This document shows, piece after piece, positions 39,286 through 49,576 of a stretch of DNA of 64,000 bases. The position numbers and the translations under genes were made by a program. The notes beneath the pieces are model-generated. The model was given only the letters and a program-made list of their open reading frames with translations, was not told the origin of the DNA and did no database searches. Source of the stretch: Microthrixaceae bacterium. GTDB taxonomy: Bacteria; Actinomycetota; Acidimicrobiia; Acidimicrobiales; Microtrichaceae. Positions within the stretch are counted from its first letter, which is position 1. Each line of letters begins with the position of its first letter. The stretch lies in contig JAOSKI010000041.1 in NCBI GenBank assembly GCA_027493675.1, positions 4,246-68,245 on the forward strand, written 5' to 3'.

Positions 39286-40083
39286 TCAGTCGGGGTCGAT
39301 CGACACGAGGTGGAACTCGCCGGTCTCGGTGTAGGTCGACGCGCCGATCGGGGTGTCGGTGCGCGCCTCGATGGAGCGTTCGTTGCGCACCGGGAGTCCG
39401 GTGTCCGCAGCGAACCAGACCTCGCTGTGCTCGGTGCCGACCTGCGCTCCCGACATCGTGCGGTCGCGCTCGAAGCGGAAGGTACTCACCGTCGTGTCGC
39501 CGACGGCGACGTCCTCCTCGCCCACGAAGCGGTAGGTGCCCTCGGAGACGGCCTCGCCTTCGACGGCCTCGTTGGTGCCCGTGCAGCGGGCGGTCCACTC
39601 GTCGCCGGGTGAAGGGTTCATCGGCACGAGCATCGCGCCCTCGTCGCACGTGAAGTCCGAGAGGTTGGTCAGCGCGGTCGCGCCGATCATCCAACGCTGC
39701 CAGGACTGTCCGCCCCCTTCGACCAGGTCGTCGCCTTCGGGGCAGTGGTACCAGGTCTGCCAGTGGTTGGTGCTGTAGTCGATGCGGAAGGTCCAGCAGC
39801 CGTCGTCGCTCAACTCGACGGTGCCGGGCATGGTCGGCCCCTGGTCCTGTGACAGCGGAGGGACGGAGAGCGACTCGGTGCCGGAGCCCTCGTAGCGGTA
39901 CACCCCTGGTTCGGGCCTACGTGTCGCTGGGGACTCCTGTGGAGCCGTGGAGGATGCGGCACGTTGCTTGGCCTCCTCGATGTCGACCGGTCGGGCGTTG
40001 TCGCGGAACGTCAGGAACAACCCGACGCCCACGAGCGCGACCGCCATGATGCCCGCACCGACGAGGATCCACTTGCGCGACAT
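39286..40083 (-). CDS. membrane-anchored protein of unknown function
   Basis: Intact protein of 265 residues. An N-terminal span (WILVGAGIMAVALVGVGLFL) works as signal anchor; the rest is predicted outside the cell. It contains paired Cys (DDGCWTF, YHCPEG, DFTCDEG, ARCTGT) that could form disulfides, many Trp/Tyr, and repeated beta-strand-like segments such as GTYRFVGEEDVAVGDTTVSTFRFE. I do not recognise a family. It is convergent with kdpE (22-base gap). Confidence 0.7.
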   Translation of the reverse strand: MSRKWILVGAGIMAVALVGVGLFLTFRDNARPVDIEEAKQRAASSTAPQESPATRRPEPGVYRYEGSGTESLSVPPLSQDQGPTMPGTVELSDDGCWTFRIDYSTNHWQTWYHCPEGDDLVEGGGQSWQRWMIGATALTNLSDFTCDEGAMLVPMNPSPGDEWTARCTGTNEAVEGEAVSEGTYRFVGEEDVAVGDTTVSTFRFERDRTMSGAQVGTEHSEVWFAADTGLPVRNERSIEARTDTPIGASTYTETGEFHLVSIDPD

Positions 40084-40156
40084 CGCGCCGATCCTACGGG
40101 CCGGCCCTTCCCTGGAGGGCTTCAGGCGTGTTCGGGGGTGGGGCGCCGATCCCCGG

Positions 40157-40850
40157 CTACCTCGGCTCGGGCGTCGTGACCGCGGGACGCGTGGGATCGA
40201 GGACGCGGGCGGCGAAGCGCATCATCGGCTCGTGGAGTGCCCACAGGTCGGCCGTCTCGCCGAGGGCCACTGCGGTGGTGACTCTCGAGCTCACCGCGTC
40301 GACGAGCACCTCGGCCGCGGTGCGTTGCCAGGGCTCCGTGCCGAGCATGCCCTGTGAGCCGCGGTGTGTCTCGGCCACGAGGTCGACGAACGACTCGAGC
40401 GCATCGCGACGTTGCCTGATCGCCCGCGGTCCTGCGGCGTACACCTCGACGAGGAACACACGGGACAGAGTCGGGTTGTCCGCCAGGGTTCGCAGGTAGA
40501 CCGTGAGGAGCCCGTCGAGCTTGTCCAGAGGCGCCGCACCGTCGGCCTCCAACCGCGCGAGCTCCTCGGAGAGGCGGGCGGTGATCACCCCGGCCCCCGG
40601 CGCCACGCGGCGAGGAAGCAGTCCGCCTTGTCGTCGAAGAGCTCGTAGAAGGTGGTGCGCGACACCCCGGCCCGTCCGAGGATGTGGGCGACGGACGTGG
40701 CTGCGTAGCCGTGTTCGGCCATGGCCTCGGTCGCGCCCAACAGGAGCCGCGCACGTTGTGACTCGCGGACCTCTTCACGTGACAGGCCGTGCGGTCCGCG
40801 AGGGAGCCTGCCCGGAGTCGTTCCCGAATCCTGCTCTGTGGTGATGGTCT
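40157..40850 (-). CDS. TetR family regulator (frameshift near 40610, start unclear)
   Basis: Repressor of about 220 residues. The HTH half is read as SREEVRESQRARLLLGATEAM, EHGYAATSVAHILGRAGVSR then TTFYELFDDKADCF, a textbook TetR motif. One base later the ligand domain continues (LDGLLTVYLRTLADNPTLSRVFLVEVYAAG) to PAVTTPEPR. Upstream of the HTH the frame closes at a TAG near 40857 without an ATG or GTG, so the start is either a rare codon or hidden by an indel; 40850 is approximate. It is divergent from a secreted lipase gene. Confidence 0.72.
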
Positions 40851-40987
40851 ACCTCTCGTCGCCGGCGTCGGCAATGACAGACACTCACGGTACCCCACTC
40901 GTGGTCGGAGGCCGCCCCTGCGCAGGTGAGCGCTCCCGCGGGCCGCCGGCGGTTGCACCATCCGGCGCGACGCGCCAAGGTGCTGTT

Positions 40988-41725
40988 GTGCGCAGGGCGT
41001 TGTCGGGGGTGTGTCTCGTGGCGATGGTGGCGGTCGGTTGCGCTGCGGCGCCTCCGCCGGGCGGCACCGGGGGAGAGGCGTCCGTGCGCCGCCCGGTCGT
41101 CATCGTGCACGGTTGGCAGATCTTCTGCGGATCCGAGGATGCTGACACCTGGAGGACCTGGATCGACGCGGCCCGTGCGCGCGGCTACGGAGGGGATGAC
41201 GTCGTGGTGTTCTCCTACAACACCTGTGCCGCCAACGCGACCTCGATCGAGCGGTTCGGCCACGCCGTCGACGCGTTGCTGGAGTCCGAGGGCGCCGACC
41301 GTGTCAACGTGGTCGCACATTCGATGGGTTCGCTCATCGCCCGGTCGTGTGTCCGGTTCGGCTCGTGCGCAGGCAAGGTGGACAAGTTCCTCTCGGTGGC
41401 GGGGGCCAACCACGGCACGGTGTGGGCGAACGTGTGCGAGCTCGCGTTCTGGTCACGGTCGACCTGCGACATGCGTCCCGGCGGGGCGTTCCTGACCAAC
41501 CTCAACGCGGGCGACGAGACCTGGGGCGACGTCGAGTACACCACGATGATCTCGTGGTGTGACCTGACGATCGTGCCGTTCACCTCGGCGGCCCTCCGGG
41601 GTGCGCACAACATCGTCACGAACCGCTGCCTGTCACACACCGATTGGCGCAACGACACGACGGCCGCGCGGTGGGCACTCGACTGGTTCGACGGAAGCGG
41701 AGCGGGATCTCCGCAGGCGCTGTGA
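40988..41725 (+). CDS. secreted lipase, class-2 type alpha/beta hydrolase
   Basis: Intact exported lipase of about 245 residues. GTG 40988 gives the signal RRALSGVCLVAMVAVGCAAAPP with a lipobox-like Cys, and AAGGTG sits upstream. Seen: RPVVIVHGWQIFCGS (oxyanion region), VVAHSMGSLIARS with Ser nucleophile, VDKFLSVAGANHGTVWAN, CDLTIVPFTSAAL with an Asp and GAHNIVTNRCLSHTDWR with a His. Six or more Cys suggest disulfides. Family Lipase_2 enzymes cleave short-chain esters or triglycerides. A longer start upstream is possible. Confidence 0.82.
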   Translation: MRRALSGVCLVAMVAVGCAAAPPPGGTGGEASVRRPVVIVHGWQIFCGSEDADTWRTWIDAARARGYGGDDVVVFSYNTCAANATSIERFGHAVDALLESEGADRVNVVAHSMGSLIARSCVRFGSCAGKVDKFLSVAGANHGTVWANVCELAFWSRSTCDMRPGGAFLTNLNAGDETWGDVEYTTMISWCDLTIVPFTSAALRGAHNIVTNRCLSHTDWRNDTTAARWALDWFDGSGAGSPQAL

Positions 41726-41728
41726 CCT

Positions 41729-42141
41729 AGTGGGAAGCGGCCTCCGGTGTCATCGGCGGTCGCAGTCGACTCTCCGACCGAAGCGCCTGTGTCGTCCACC
41801 ACGAGGAGTCCGTTGGCTGTGGCGATCGCGACCGCGAAGTGCTGGGCCTTGTCGTAGACGGCCTCGTAGTAGTGGTGCGCGGTGGTCGCGCATTTGCCGA
41901 GCGGCGGGTCGCCCAGTGACCGAACCAGCGCGGTGGGGTTCCGGGCGGGCCGCACCGAACCCACGAGGGCGCTCAGCTCGGCCTCACCGGCGGGGTTCTC
42001 CCACATCGGCCGCTTCGGATCGATCGCCGACTTGGTCGCCTTCTTCCTGCCGCGCTTGCGGCCACCCCGTCCGCCGCCCTTGCCCTTCCCGGACGCAGCG
42101 GAGTTCCTGTTCTGGCGCCGGACCTGCTGGTTGCCGTTCAT
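41729..42141 (-). CDS. small basic protein coupled to the SNF2 helicase (3' frameshift near 41790)
   Basis: Protein of about 137 residues; its ATG overlaps the helicase stop (ATGA at 42138-42141). N-terminal tail rich in Lys/Arg/Gly (KGKGGGRGGRKRGRKKATKS), suited to nucleic-acid binding, then a small conserved core: MWENPAGEAELSALV, TALVRSLGDPPLG and HHYYEAVYDKAQHFAVAIATANGLL. The original frame runs past the lipase end; one base shift near 41790 gives a natural stop at 41729. The tight coupling and basic tail suggest it works with the helicase on DNA or RNA; this is inference. Confidence 0.65.
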
Positions 42142-45100
42142 GTCATCACCTCGGCGATCTCGTCGTCGGCAGGGTCGAGGGGGATGTAGTCCGTCAGCAC
42201 CTCGTCGTCGCGCAGCCCGAGCACGCGTTGGATCTGATCGGCATCGAGGTCGTCGAGCGAGCTCGACTTCGGCAGCACGAGGTCGGCCACGTGGCGCTTG
42301 CCTGCCACGATCTCCTCCACGCGTTCGTCGATGGTCCCGGGGCACTCGAGGCGATGGAAGATCACCGTGCGCTCCTGGCCGAGCCTCCAGGCGCGATCGC
42401 GTGCCTGGTCCTCGACCGCGGGATTCCACCAGCGGTCGAACAGCACCACGTGGTTCGCGGCGGTGAGGTTCAGTCCCGCCCCGCCTGCCTTCAGCGACAG
42501 CACCAGCACCGCGCCGCCGTCGGTGCTCTGGAACTCCTCGAGGATGCGGTCCCTGACGGTACGGGCCAGCCCGCCGTGGTACGCCGCAACGTGGGTGCCG
42601 GTGCGCTTCGTGAGGTGCTCGGCCAGGCGGACGGCCCACGTGGCGTACTGGGTGAACACCACGACACGTTCGCCGGCCGCGAACACCGTGTCGATGATCT
42701 CCTCGAGCCGGGCGAGCTTGCCCGAGCGGCCCGCGAGCGGCCCGTCGTCGCCTGTGAAGGCGGCCGGGTGGTTGCACACCTGCTTCAGCTTCGTGATGGC
42801 GGCGAGAACCTGACCCTTGCCGTCGGCTGCGCCTGAACCCGTGTCGCGGATGAGCTCGTCGAGCACCGCCTGGTAGAGGCCGATCTGTTCTTCGGTCATG
42901 GTGCAGTGGTCGGTTTCGTCGATGCGTTCGGGCAGCTCTGCGGCTATCTCGGGTTCGGCCTTGGTGCGGCGGAACACCAGGATGCCGTTGAGCACCCGCA
43001 GGGCCGCCTCGCCGCTTCCCGCATGGGAGAGCTCCGAGACGAAGTCCGCCCGGTCACCCACGAGGCCGGGGTTCACGAAGTCGAGGATCGCCCACAGGTC
43101 ACCGAGGCTGTTCTCCACGGGTGTGCCGGTCATGGCCAGGCGGAACCTGGACGGCAGGTCACGGAGGGCCCTGGCCGCGTTGCTGGCCGGATTCTTGATG
43201 GCCTGAGCCTCGTCGAGCACGACTCGGTGCCACTTTGCCTCCGAGAGAACTTCGAGGTCGCGCAACGCGGTGCCGTAGGTCGTGATCACCATGTCGGCAC
43301 TTGCGATCTCCCCTGCGATCTCGTCTGCTGTGGCACGGCTGGCGCCGTGGTGGACCGTCACGCGGAGCCCGGGTGTGAACTTGGCGGCCTCCGATGCCCA
43401 GTTGCCGACCACCGCGGGTGGCGCGATCACCAACGTGGGCCCTTGGTCGGCGGTGGCAGACACGTGAGCGAGCACCGTGGGGGTCTTGCCGAGTCCCATG
43501 TCGAGCGCCAGGCATCCGCCGAGACCGGCCGAGTCGCAGAAGCGCAGCCACGCGAGAGCGTCACGCTGGTAGCTGCGCAGCTTGCCGGAGAAGCCCTCGG
43601 GCTCATCCGCGGGTGCGGTCGAGACGGCTCGGGCCGCTCCCAGCAGGTTCGCGGCCCAACCGTTGGCGATCGACACACCACCCTCGAGCGGCGAGCCGTG
43701 GAGCCCGACCGCCCAGCGCAGCATCTCCCCGCCGGTCATCTCATCGGAGCGACTCTCGAGTACGTCGGCAGCGGCGGCCAGGTCGGCCTCGTCGATGCGG
43801 ACCCAACGTCCGTTGCTCTCGACCAGGGGCGCCGCCTGCTTGGCCAGCTCGGAGATCTCCGCGGCGGTCAGCTCCACGTCGTCGAAGAGCACCGACCACC
43901 GCACGTGGGTGAGCTCCGCCGCGCCGCTGCGGAGTCGTTGCCCAGCGCGGTGAGCCGGAGGCTCGGGCGCGGTGCCCGGCCCGCCTTGGGAACCTCCACC
44001 TCGAACCCTGCGTCGAGGAGGGTTCCGGCGCCTACCGACATGACCTCCCACGCCTCGTCCTCGGTGAGGATCGCCTCGCCCCGGTGATGCGCGCCACCGC
44101 GGGTCAACTCGGGTAGGAGCCGTTCGGCGCATCAGGTCGTCCACCAGTTGGGCCTGGAGTGTCTGGTCCGGGTGCGACGCGATCGCCTTGTCGATCGGCA
44201 TCAGCACGCCGTCGGGATCGTGACCGAGCACCTGCAGGTGCCACGCACGGTCTTCCCCGGGCGGGTCGAGCCGTATCACCGCAGGGTGCAACGGAGGTTC
44301 CGCCACGGGTTGTGCCCACTCGTCCATGAACCGCACGAGCGCCCGACCGAGATCCACCGGCGCGGAACGACGAACCGTCGAGGCGGCCGAGGTACGCCTC
44401 GGCGAGGTCGGTCGCCGAGGTGAGACGTGGCGGGGGAGCGGGCGCCTCGATCCGGCTTGCCGCCTGCACGCAGACTGCGTTGACCGCGGCCACCAGGGCC
44501 GAACGTGTGGCCGAGAGAGCGTCCAGCCTCGGGTTGGCCATGAAGACAGTCGCGGGCGCGGCCTTGGCGAAGGTGGCGACCGTGCGTTCGTCGACCAGCA
44601 CGGGATGCCAGCGCACCGCGAACGTCCCGGTTCCCTCGGTGCGGTGCCGGTGGCGGAGCAGCGGCACCATCGACCCGCGGGCTACGAGGCCCACCCCGAA
44701 CAGGCCGAGTTGTCCCAACCATCTTGCGCTGGCGCCGAGGCGATCGTCGTCCGCGTGGCCCAGCAGCCAGCCGATCACGTCTTCGATGGGAGCCGCCAGC
44801 GCCGCAGCCTTGCGGTCGTCTGGCAGCACGACAGGGTCGTGGTCGGACCACACGTCGCTCGGTGCTCCGAACTCCGACAGCACCTTCGACAGGCCCGCCT
44901 TGTCGCCCAGCGCCTCCTCGGACCCGGCGAACCACACGACCACCTGGCTGGGTGACCACGATGCCTGCAGGCGCGCCTCGACGGGCTCCGCCCCGGCGGT
45001 GGGGTCGTCCGGTTCCGGGAGCTCGCGACCTTCACGGATGTCGAGCCGGTCCAGCGCGGCGTCGACCTCGTCGCCTATCGACTCGAAGTCCCTCAGGACC

Positions 45101-45303
45101 TGGGCACGCTCGGGCCCTTTGATGCGCTTGGCCCGCTCGACACCGTCGTCGGCCTCGTCGAGGCGGTCATAGAGCGCTCTGCGCCACCGCCTGGCCTCTG
45201 CGAACAACGCCGCGATCTGCTCTTCGCTCGCGCGACCCTCGATCTCGGCATCGACGAGCGCACTGAACGCGTCGTCGGGTAGTCGCTCATCAACTGGTGG
45301 CAT
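42138..45303 (-). CDS. SNF2-family DEAD/DEAH-box ATPase (HepA/SWI2-like) (frameshifts near 44360, 44120, 43930)
   Basis: Large DNA translocase, about 1055 residues. ATG 45303 opens a long N-terminal region (SNF2-associated bacterial domain) with no catalytic motifs. The ATPase core: LRSYQRDALAWLRFCDS, DMGLGKTPTVLAH (Walker A), VLDEAQAIKN (Walker B), AMTGTPVENSLGDLWAIL, VVVFTQYATW, VLSLKAGGAGLNLT and RDRAWRLGQ (arginine fingers). Such proteins displace proteins from DNA or RNA polymerase from stalled complexes. Three frame changes lie in the N-terminal half, the ATPase half is clean. Followed by the coupled basic protein. Confidence 0.87.
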
Positions 45304-45518
45304 CTGACTCCACGTCTCGGACGGACACACCGTCGACCGGCGTGTGGCCCATGGTCGGGTCGCACGTACGGCCGGGAACGACGGCTGCCCGGGCTCGGTC
45401 ACCGCCTTGGCAACAGGAGCGCACGGATCGTTGAGGATCGTGCTCGGGGTTCGCGCCACCGTTCGGGGACCATCATACCCACACCCGAGGGCGTGCACGC
45501 CCCCAGCAGGCGGCCCAC

Positions 45519-45530
45519 TCAATGCATTGA
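45519..45530. promoter_or_regulatory. palindrome in the arsM promoter region
   Basis: TCAATGCATTGA, a perfect 12-base palindrome, followed by CAATGATCGATACAT, an AT-rich island in GC-rich DNA. A TTGACA hexamer overlaps its right end (45527-45532). It resembles ArsR-family operators (ATTGA/TCAAT arms). No arsR gene is next to arsM, so the regulator would act in trans. Confidence 0.45.
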
Positions 45531-45592
45531 CAATGATCGATACATCTGACAGGGTGAACACATTGAAACCTGTCGATATGAATGGAGTCGTG

Positions 45593-46417
45593 ATGACTGA
45601 GTCGGATGTCCGTGAACAGGTCCGATCCCGCTATGCCGAGGCCGCCAACGCTGTCACCGGGGCCTTCGCCCGCAGCGCGTCCGCGCACGGCGGAACCGAG
45701 GGCATCGGCGCGCAGGCGTGCTGTGCACCGTCTTCGCTCGAGGAGGCCAACCAGTCGTGTTGTGGCGGCGGAGGCGAGCTGGATGCAGCGTTCGGGGCGG
45801 GCCTGTACTCCTCGGACGAACAGGGCGAGCTCCCGGCCGAGGCCGTCGCAGCGAGCCTGGGATGTGGCAATCCGATGGTGGTGGCCGAGCTCGCGGTGGG
45901 GGAGAGGGTCCTCGACCTTGGTTCGGGCGGCGGCATCGACGTGCTGTTGTCGGCCCGCAGGGTCGGCCCGAGCGGCTTCGTGTACGGCGTGGACATGACC
46001 GACGAGATGCTCGACCTCGCCCGCTCCAACGCCGCCAGAGCGGGAGCCGGCAACGTGGAGTTCCTCAAGGGCGTCATCGAGGACGTGCCGTTGCCCGACG
46101 CAGCGGTCGACGTTGTGATCTCCAACTGCGTGATCAACCTGTCCACCGACAAGTCCGCGGTGCTGGCGGAGATGTTCAGGGTGCTGGTCCCGGGTGGTCG
46201 CATCGGGATCTCCGATGTCGTCGCCGAGGACGACGTGACGCCGCAGATGCGCGCGGAGCGTGGCTCCTACGTCGGCTGCATAGCGGGAGCCCTCTCGCGA
46301 TCGGAGTACCTCGACGGGCTTGCCGCGGCGGGGTTCACCGAGGCGGAGGTGGTCTTCACCCACGAGGCGGCGCCAGGCATGCACGGAGCGATCGTCCGCG
46401 CTGTCAAGCCGGCTTGA
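45593..46417 (+). CDS. arsM: arsenite S-adenosylmethionine methyltransferase
   Basis: Intact enzyme of 274 residues methylating As(III). Seen: ACCAPSS and SCCGGGGEL (N-terminal Cys pairs), LGCGNPMVVAELAVGERVLDLGSGGGID (SAM-binding loop), YGVDMTDEMLDLAR, NVEFLKGVIEDVPLPD, VISNCVINLSTDK with the conserved Cys, and SYVGCIAGALSRSEY with the third arsenic-binding Cys. ATG 45593 follows GGAG; ATG 45578 is an alternative. It is alone in its unit, with a palindromic promoter element upstream. Confidence 0.9.
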   Translation: MTESDVREQVRSRYAEAANAVTGAFARSASAHGGTEGIGAQACCAPSSLEEANQSCCGGGGELDAAFGAGLYSSDEQGELPAEAVAASLGCGNPMVVAELAVGERVLDLGSGGGIDVLLSARRVGPSGFVYGVDMTDEMLDLARSNAARAGAGNVEFLKGVIEDVPLPDAAVDVVISNCVINLSTDKSAVLAEMFRVLVPGGRIGISDVVAEDDVTPQMRAERGSYVGCIAGALSRSEYLDGLAAAGFTEAEVVFTHEAAPGMHGAIVRAVKPA

Positions 46418-46529
46418 GCGGCGCGCGCTGCGCAGTCGACGATGACACGAATCGGTGGGATTCCTGGGTCATCGGCAGGATCGCCGCCTTCTCGCGCGGC
46501 CCTTCCGGTCCACGCCTGGGTTTGATGCA

Positions 46530-47312
46530 TCAGTCGAGCGAGGGGAACCATCCCTGGGTGCAGATCACGTAGGTGAGTCCGTTGGGCGCCGAGTCCTCGA
46601 GGTCCGGAAGAGCGAACGTGGCTATTCCGTCACCGCCGAACGATGTCCCGATGAGCGCGAACAGGGCCGCGTTCTCCGTGATCGGGAGGAGCTGGCCGAA
46701 TGCGGGTGTAGCACCGGCATGAGTGCTGTTCGCGGTGAGCCATACGCTGCCCAAGGTGCAATCGGCTCCTTGACCCGGCGAGGGTGTCTTCTTGTCGTTG
46801 CCGAATCGGGCGTCGTGCTCAGCACCCGAAGGCCCCTGTGGCCCTTGTGCGCCTTGTGGCCCCTGCGCACCTGTCTCACCCTGTGGTCCCTGTGGTCCCT
46901 GTGGTCCCTGTGGTCCGGTAGCCCCTGTGTCACCGACGGGTCCCCGAGGTCCGGTGTCGCCTTGGGCGCCGGGACTTCCAGTTGCGCCGATGAGCCCCTG
47001 CAGCCCTTGCAGGCCCTGATCGCCGCGGTCCCCCTTGGCTCCAGCGGCGCCGTCGGTGCCGCGCTCGCCGCGGGCACCCGTGGCGCCTGTGCGACCGGTA
47101 GCACCGGCCGGCCCGGGTGAACCGTCGGCTCCCCTCACTGCCCAGGATGTCCGGTACTCACCCGACCAGCACCGGTTGTTCTCAGCGACGATCCTCGTTG
47201 CGCCGTTCGTCTTGGAAACGCACGCAAAGACCTGCTGTGTGGCGTTCGGATCACATGCTGCGACGACGGCGGCCAGAGTGACCGCTGCTGTGACGACTGC
47301 GAGCTTCCTCAT
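46530..47312 (-). CDS. collagen-like lipoprotein with tail-collar-like C-terminal domain
   Basis: Intact protein of 260 residues, predicted on the cell surface. Signal [17 protein letters not shown] (lipobox), a short Cys-containing N-domain ([18 protein letters not shown]), then about 33 Gly-X-Y triplets ([10 protein letters not shown] through GPQGPSG, rich in GPQ), and a C-terminal domain with [32 protein letters not shown], the signature of phage tail collar/fibre tips, ending in [12 protein letters not shown]. It probably forms a trimer with a triple-helical stalk and a globular tip. Role in adhesion or surface display is inferred. Confidence 0.85.
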   Translation of the reverse strand: MRKLAVVTAAVTLAAVVAACDPNATQQVFACVSKTNGATRIVAENNRCWSGEYRTSWAVRGADGSPGPAGATGRTGATGARGERGTDGAAGAKGDRGDQGLQGLQGLIGATGSPGAQGDTGPRGPVGDTGATGPQGPQGPQGPQGETGAQGPQGAQGPQGPSGAEHDARFGNDKKTPSPGQGADCTLGSVWLTANSTHAGATPAFGQLLPITENAALFALIGTSFGGDGIATFALPDLEDSAPNGLTYVICTQGWFPSLD

Positions 47313-47562
47313 CGACTGCCTCCGATGTCAGAACGAACGGCACGTCGATGCCGTTGTCGCGACGAGCGCGTAGCCTCCTTGTCGGTGCAACGATCCGACT
47401 TGTGAGCGATGTGACGGGTTTCATGTTGCTTCGGTCGCGGGAAGTGCTCCCGGGTTTGCGACGCCCGATGGCGGCTCGCGCGTGTGAATCGGTGATCGCA
47501 GCAACGGCAATCGCCGACCGGCCCCACTGGTAGGTTGCCCGTGAGATAGGGGGCAACGAGAT

Positions 47563-48767
47563 ATGACGATCATCGACATCGAGGTCGAACTCACCGACGA
47601 GGACCGCGAGGTGCAGTCCGGTGCGCACCGCTTCGCGCAGGAGATCCTGCGCCCGGTGGGGCGGGGAGCTCGACCGCATGGTGGATCCGGCCGAGGTCAT
47701 AGCCGAGGGCTCCCCACTCTGGGATGCGTTCCGTCGCTACCGCGAGCTGGGCTTCGGTGCGATCGCGCAGGACGAGTCGCTCGACCCGCTGGTACGGGCA
47801 CGGCTCGGCTGCATCGTCAACGAGGAGCTCTCCTGGGGTGACGTGGGCCTCGCGATCTCGCTCGGGTTGAGCCAGTTCCACCCGCCGTTCGTGGAGATGT
47901 CGGGTGACTCCGAGCTCGTCGAACGATTCTGCGATCCCGCAACGACCCACGATCGGGTGCTGGGCGCTCACCGAACCCGACCACGGCAGCGACACGGTCG
48001 CCGACCCCGGACGCGTACCTCGCGGACAGCGTCAGGCGGCCGAACTGCATCGCCCGTGCCGACGGTTCCGACTTCGTGATCAACGGCCAGAAGGCGGCGT
48101 GGGTCTCCAACGGCTCCATAGCCGACCTGGCGGTGGTGTTCTGCGCCTTCGACGACGGTACCGGCACCCTGGGGGATCGGTGTTCACGGTGCCGACGGAT
48201 CTCCCGGGAGTGCACCGCCCGGCCCCGCTGGACAAACTCGGCCAGCGGTCGCTCAACCAGGGCGAGATCTTCTTCGACGACGTCCGGGTACCGGCGTCGT
48301 ACCGCGTGGTGGGCCCCGAGCTCTACGAGCTCGCCCTCGAAGGGATGCTGGCCTTCGCGAACGCCGCGATGGGTCAGCTGTTCGTGGGCGTGGCCCGCAG
48401 CGCCTACGAGCTGGCGCTCGACTACGCCAAGGAGCGCGTGCAGGGCGGCCGGCCGATCTTCGAGCACCAGAGCGTGCGTGGGCGGCTGTTCGCGATGTTC
48501 ACCCGGACCGAGGCCGCGAGGTCACTCGCCCGTCGGGTGGCTGCGCACAACGCGGCCTCCGGGCCGGTGCTGCAGTACTCGATCGCCACCAAGGTGTTCT
48601 GCACGCAGACCGCCTTCGACGTGGCGACGGCGGCTCTTCAGATATTCGGTGGCAACGGCCTCACCCGCGAGTACCCGATCGAGAAGATCCTGCGTGACGC
48701 ACGGGCGTCGCTCATCGAAGACGGCTGCAACGAGGTGCTGTCCCTCGTCGGGGCCACGAAGCTCTAG
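47563..48767 (+). CDS. acyl-CoA dehydrogenase (at least four frameshifts)
   Basis: FAD-dependent acyl-CoA dehydrogenase of about 400 residues, first gene of a catabolic operon. ATG 47563. Seen in order across frames: IDIEVELTDEDREVQSGAHRFAQEI, ELGFGAIAQDESLDPL, CWALTEPDHGSDT (FAD/substrate motif), FVINGQKAAWVSNG, FFDDVRVPASYRV, GMLAFANAAMGQLFVGVARSAYE, FCTQTAFDVATAALQIFGGNGL and REYPIEKILRDARASLIEDG. Frame changes lie near 47660, 47935, 48000, 48075 and 48175. The substrate might be an aromatic or branched side-chain CoA. Confidence 0.82.
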
Positions 48768-48786
48768 GGCAGCCCCAGGAGGCATT

Positions 48787-49576
48787 GTGGAGTTGTATGA
48801 AGCGATCGGCCGGCGGCGTTCCATCCGGTACCTGTTGCCGTTCCGTCCCGTGGAACCCGAGAAGATCCAGTGCATGCTCGAAGCAGCGCGGTTGGCCTCT
48901 CACTGGGGCAACGTGGCGAGCCTGCGGGCGCTGGTGATCGAGCGTGACAAGGCATCCCAGGAGGTGCTCGACGCCTTGCCCTCACCGGTGAGCGGGTACC
49001 AGGCGGCCCTCGCCCCGGTGGTGATCGTGTGGTACATCGAGACCGGCGCCACCGCCGAGATCGGGGACCCGGCTGCGCGAGCTGATAGACGTCGGTGCGG
49101 TCGGCTACGGCGACGACAAGCGCGAGGAGGCCGAGACGCAGCTCATCCCGATCATGGAGGCCGCCAGCGAGATCCTGCGTGAACCGGGCCTCGGCGAGGT
49201 GGACTGCGGTCAGGGGATCGCCCAGGCCACGCTCGTGGCGACCTCGTTGGGCCTCGGCACGTGCTGTCTGGGCTCGGGTGACCCCGACGGCGTTCGGCGC
49301 AAGCTCGGCCTTCCCGACACGTGCCGCCTGCTGGTTGTGCAGACCGTCGGCTACCCCGCCGAGCAGCCCGAGGCGGGTGGGCAACGGCCCCGCCCACCGT
49401 TCGAGGAGATGTTCCACCTGAACAGCTACGGCGAGGCCTTCCCCCGCTCCGCAGAGGTCGTCGAGCACCTGGAGACCGAGAAGATGATCCAGGCCCCCGC
49501 ACCCCTGCCGTGGCGTGAGGAGGAGCTGCTGTTCCTGCGCCGTGGCCTCGATCTCAAGGGCCAGGGGTTGCTCTGA
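48787..49576 (+). CDS. nitroreductase-family protein (frameshift near 49075)
   Basis: FMN-dependent oxidoreductase fold, about 262 residues. GTG 48787 follows AGGAGG. Seen: LYEAIGRRRSIRYLLPFRPVEP (FMN phosphate-binding Arg/Ser), LEAARLASHWGNVASLRALVI, and after one frame change QGIAQATLVATSLGLGTCCLGS and LLVVQTVGYPAEQPEAG. The position between acyl-CoA dehydrogenase and thiolase suggests reduction of a pathway intermediate rather than nitro compounds. The stop overlaps the thiolase ATG (TGATG). Confidence 0.8.

Noticed and set aside
46800..47120. GPQ-type triplet region as assembly artefact of tandem repeats
   Set aside because: The triplets vary in sequence, keep frame over 260 residues and are flanked by sensible domains, so a real collagen-like region is more likely.
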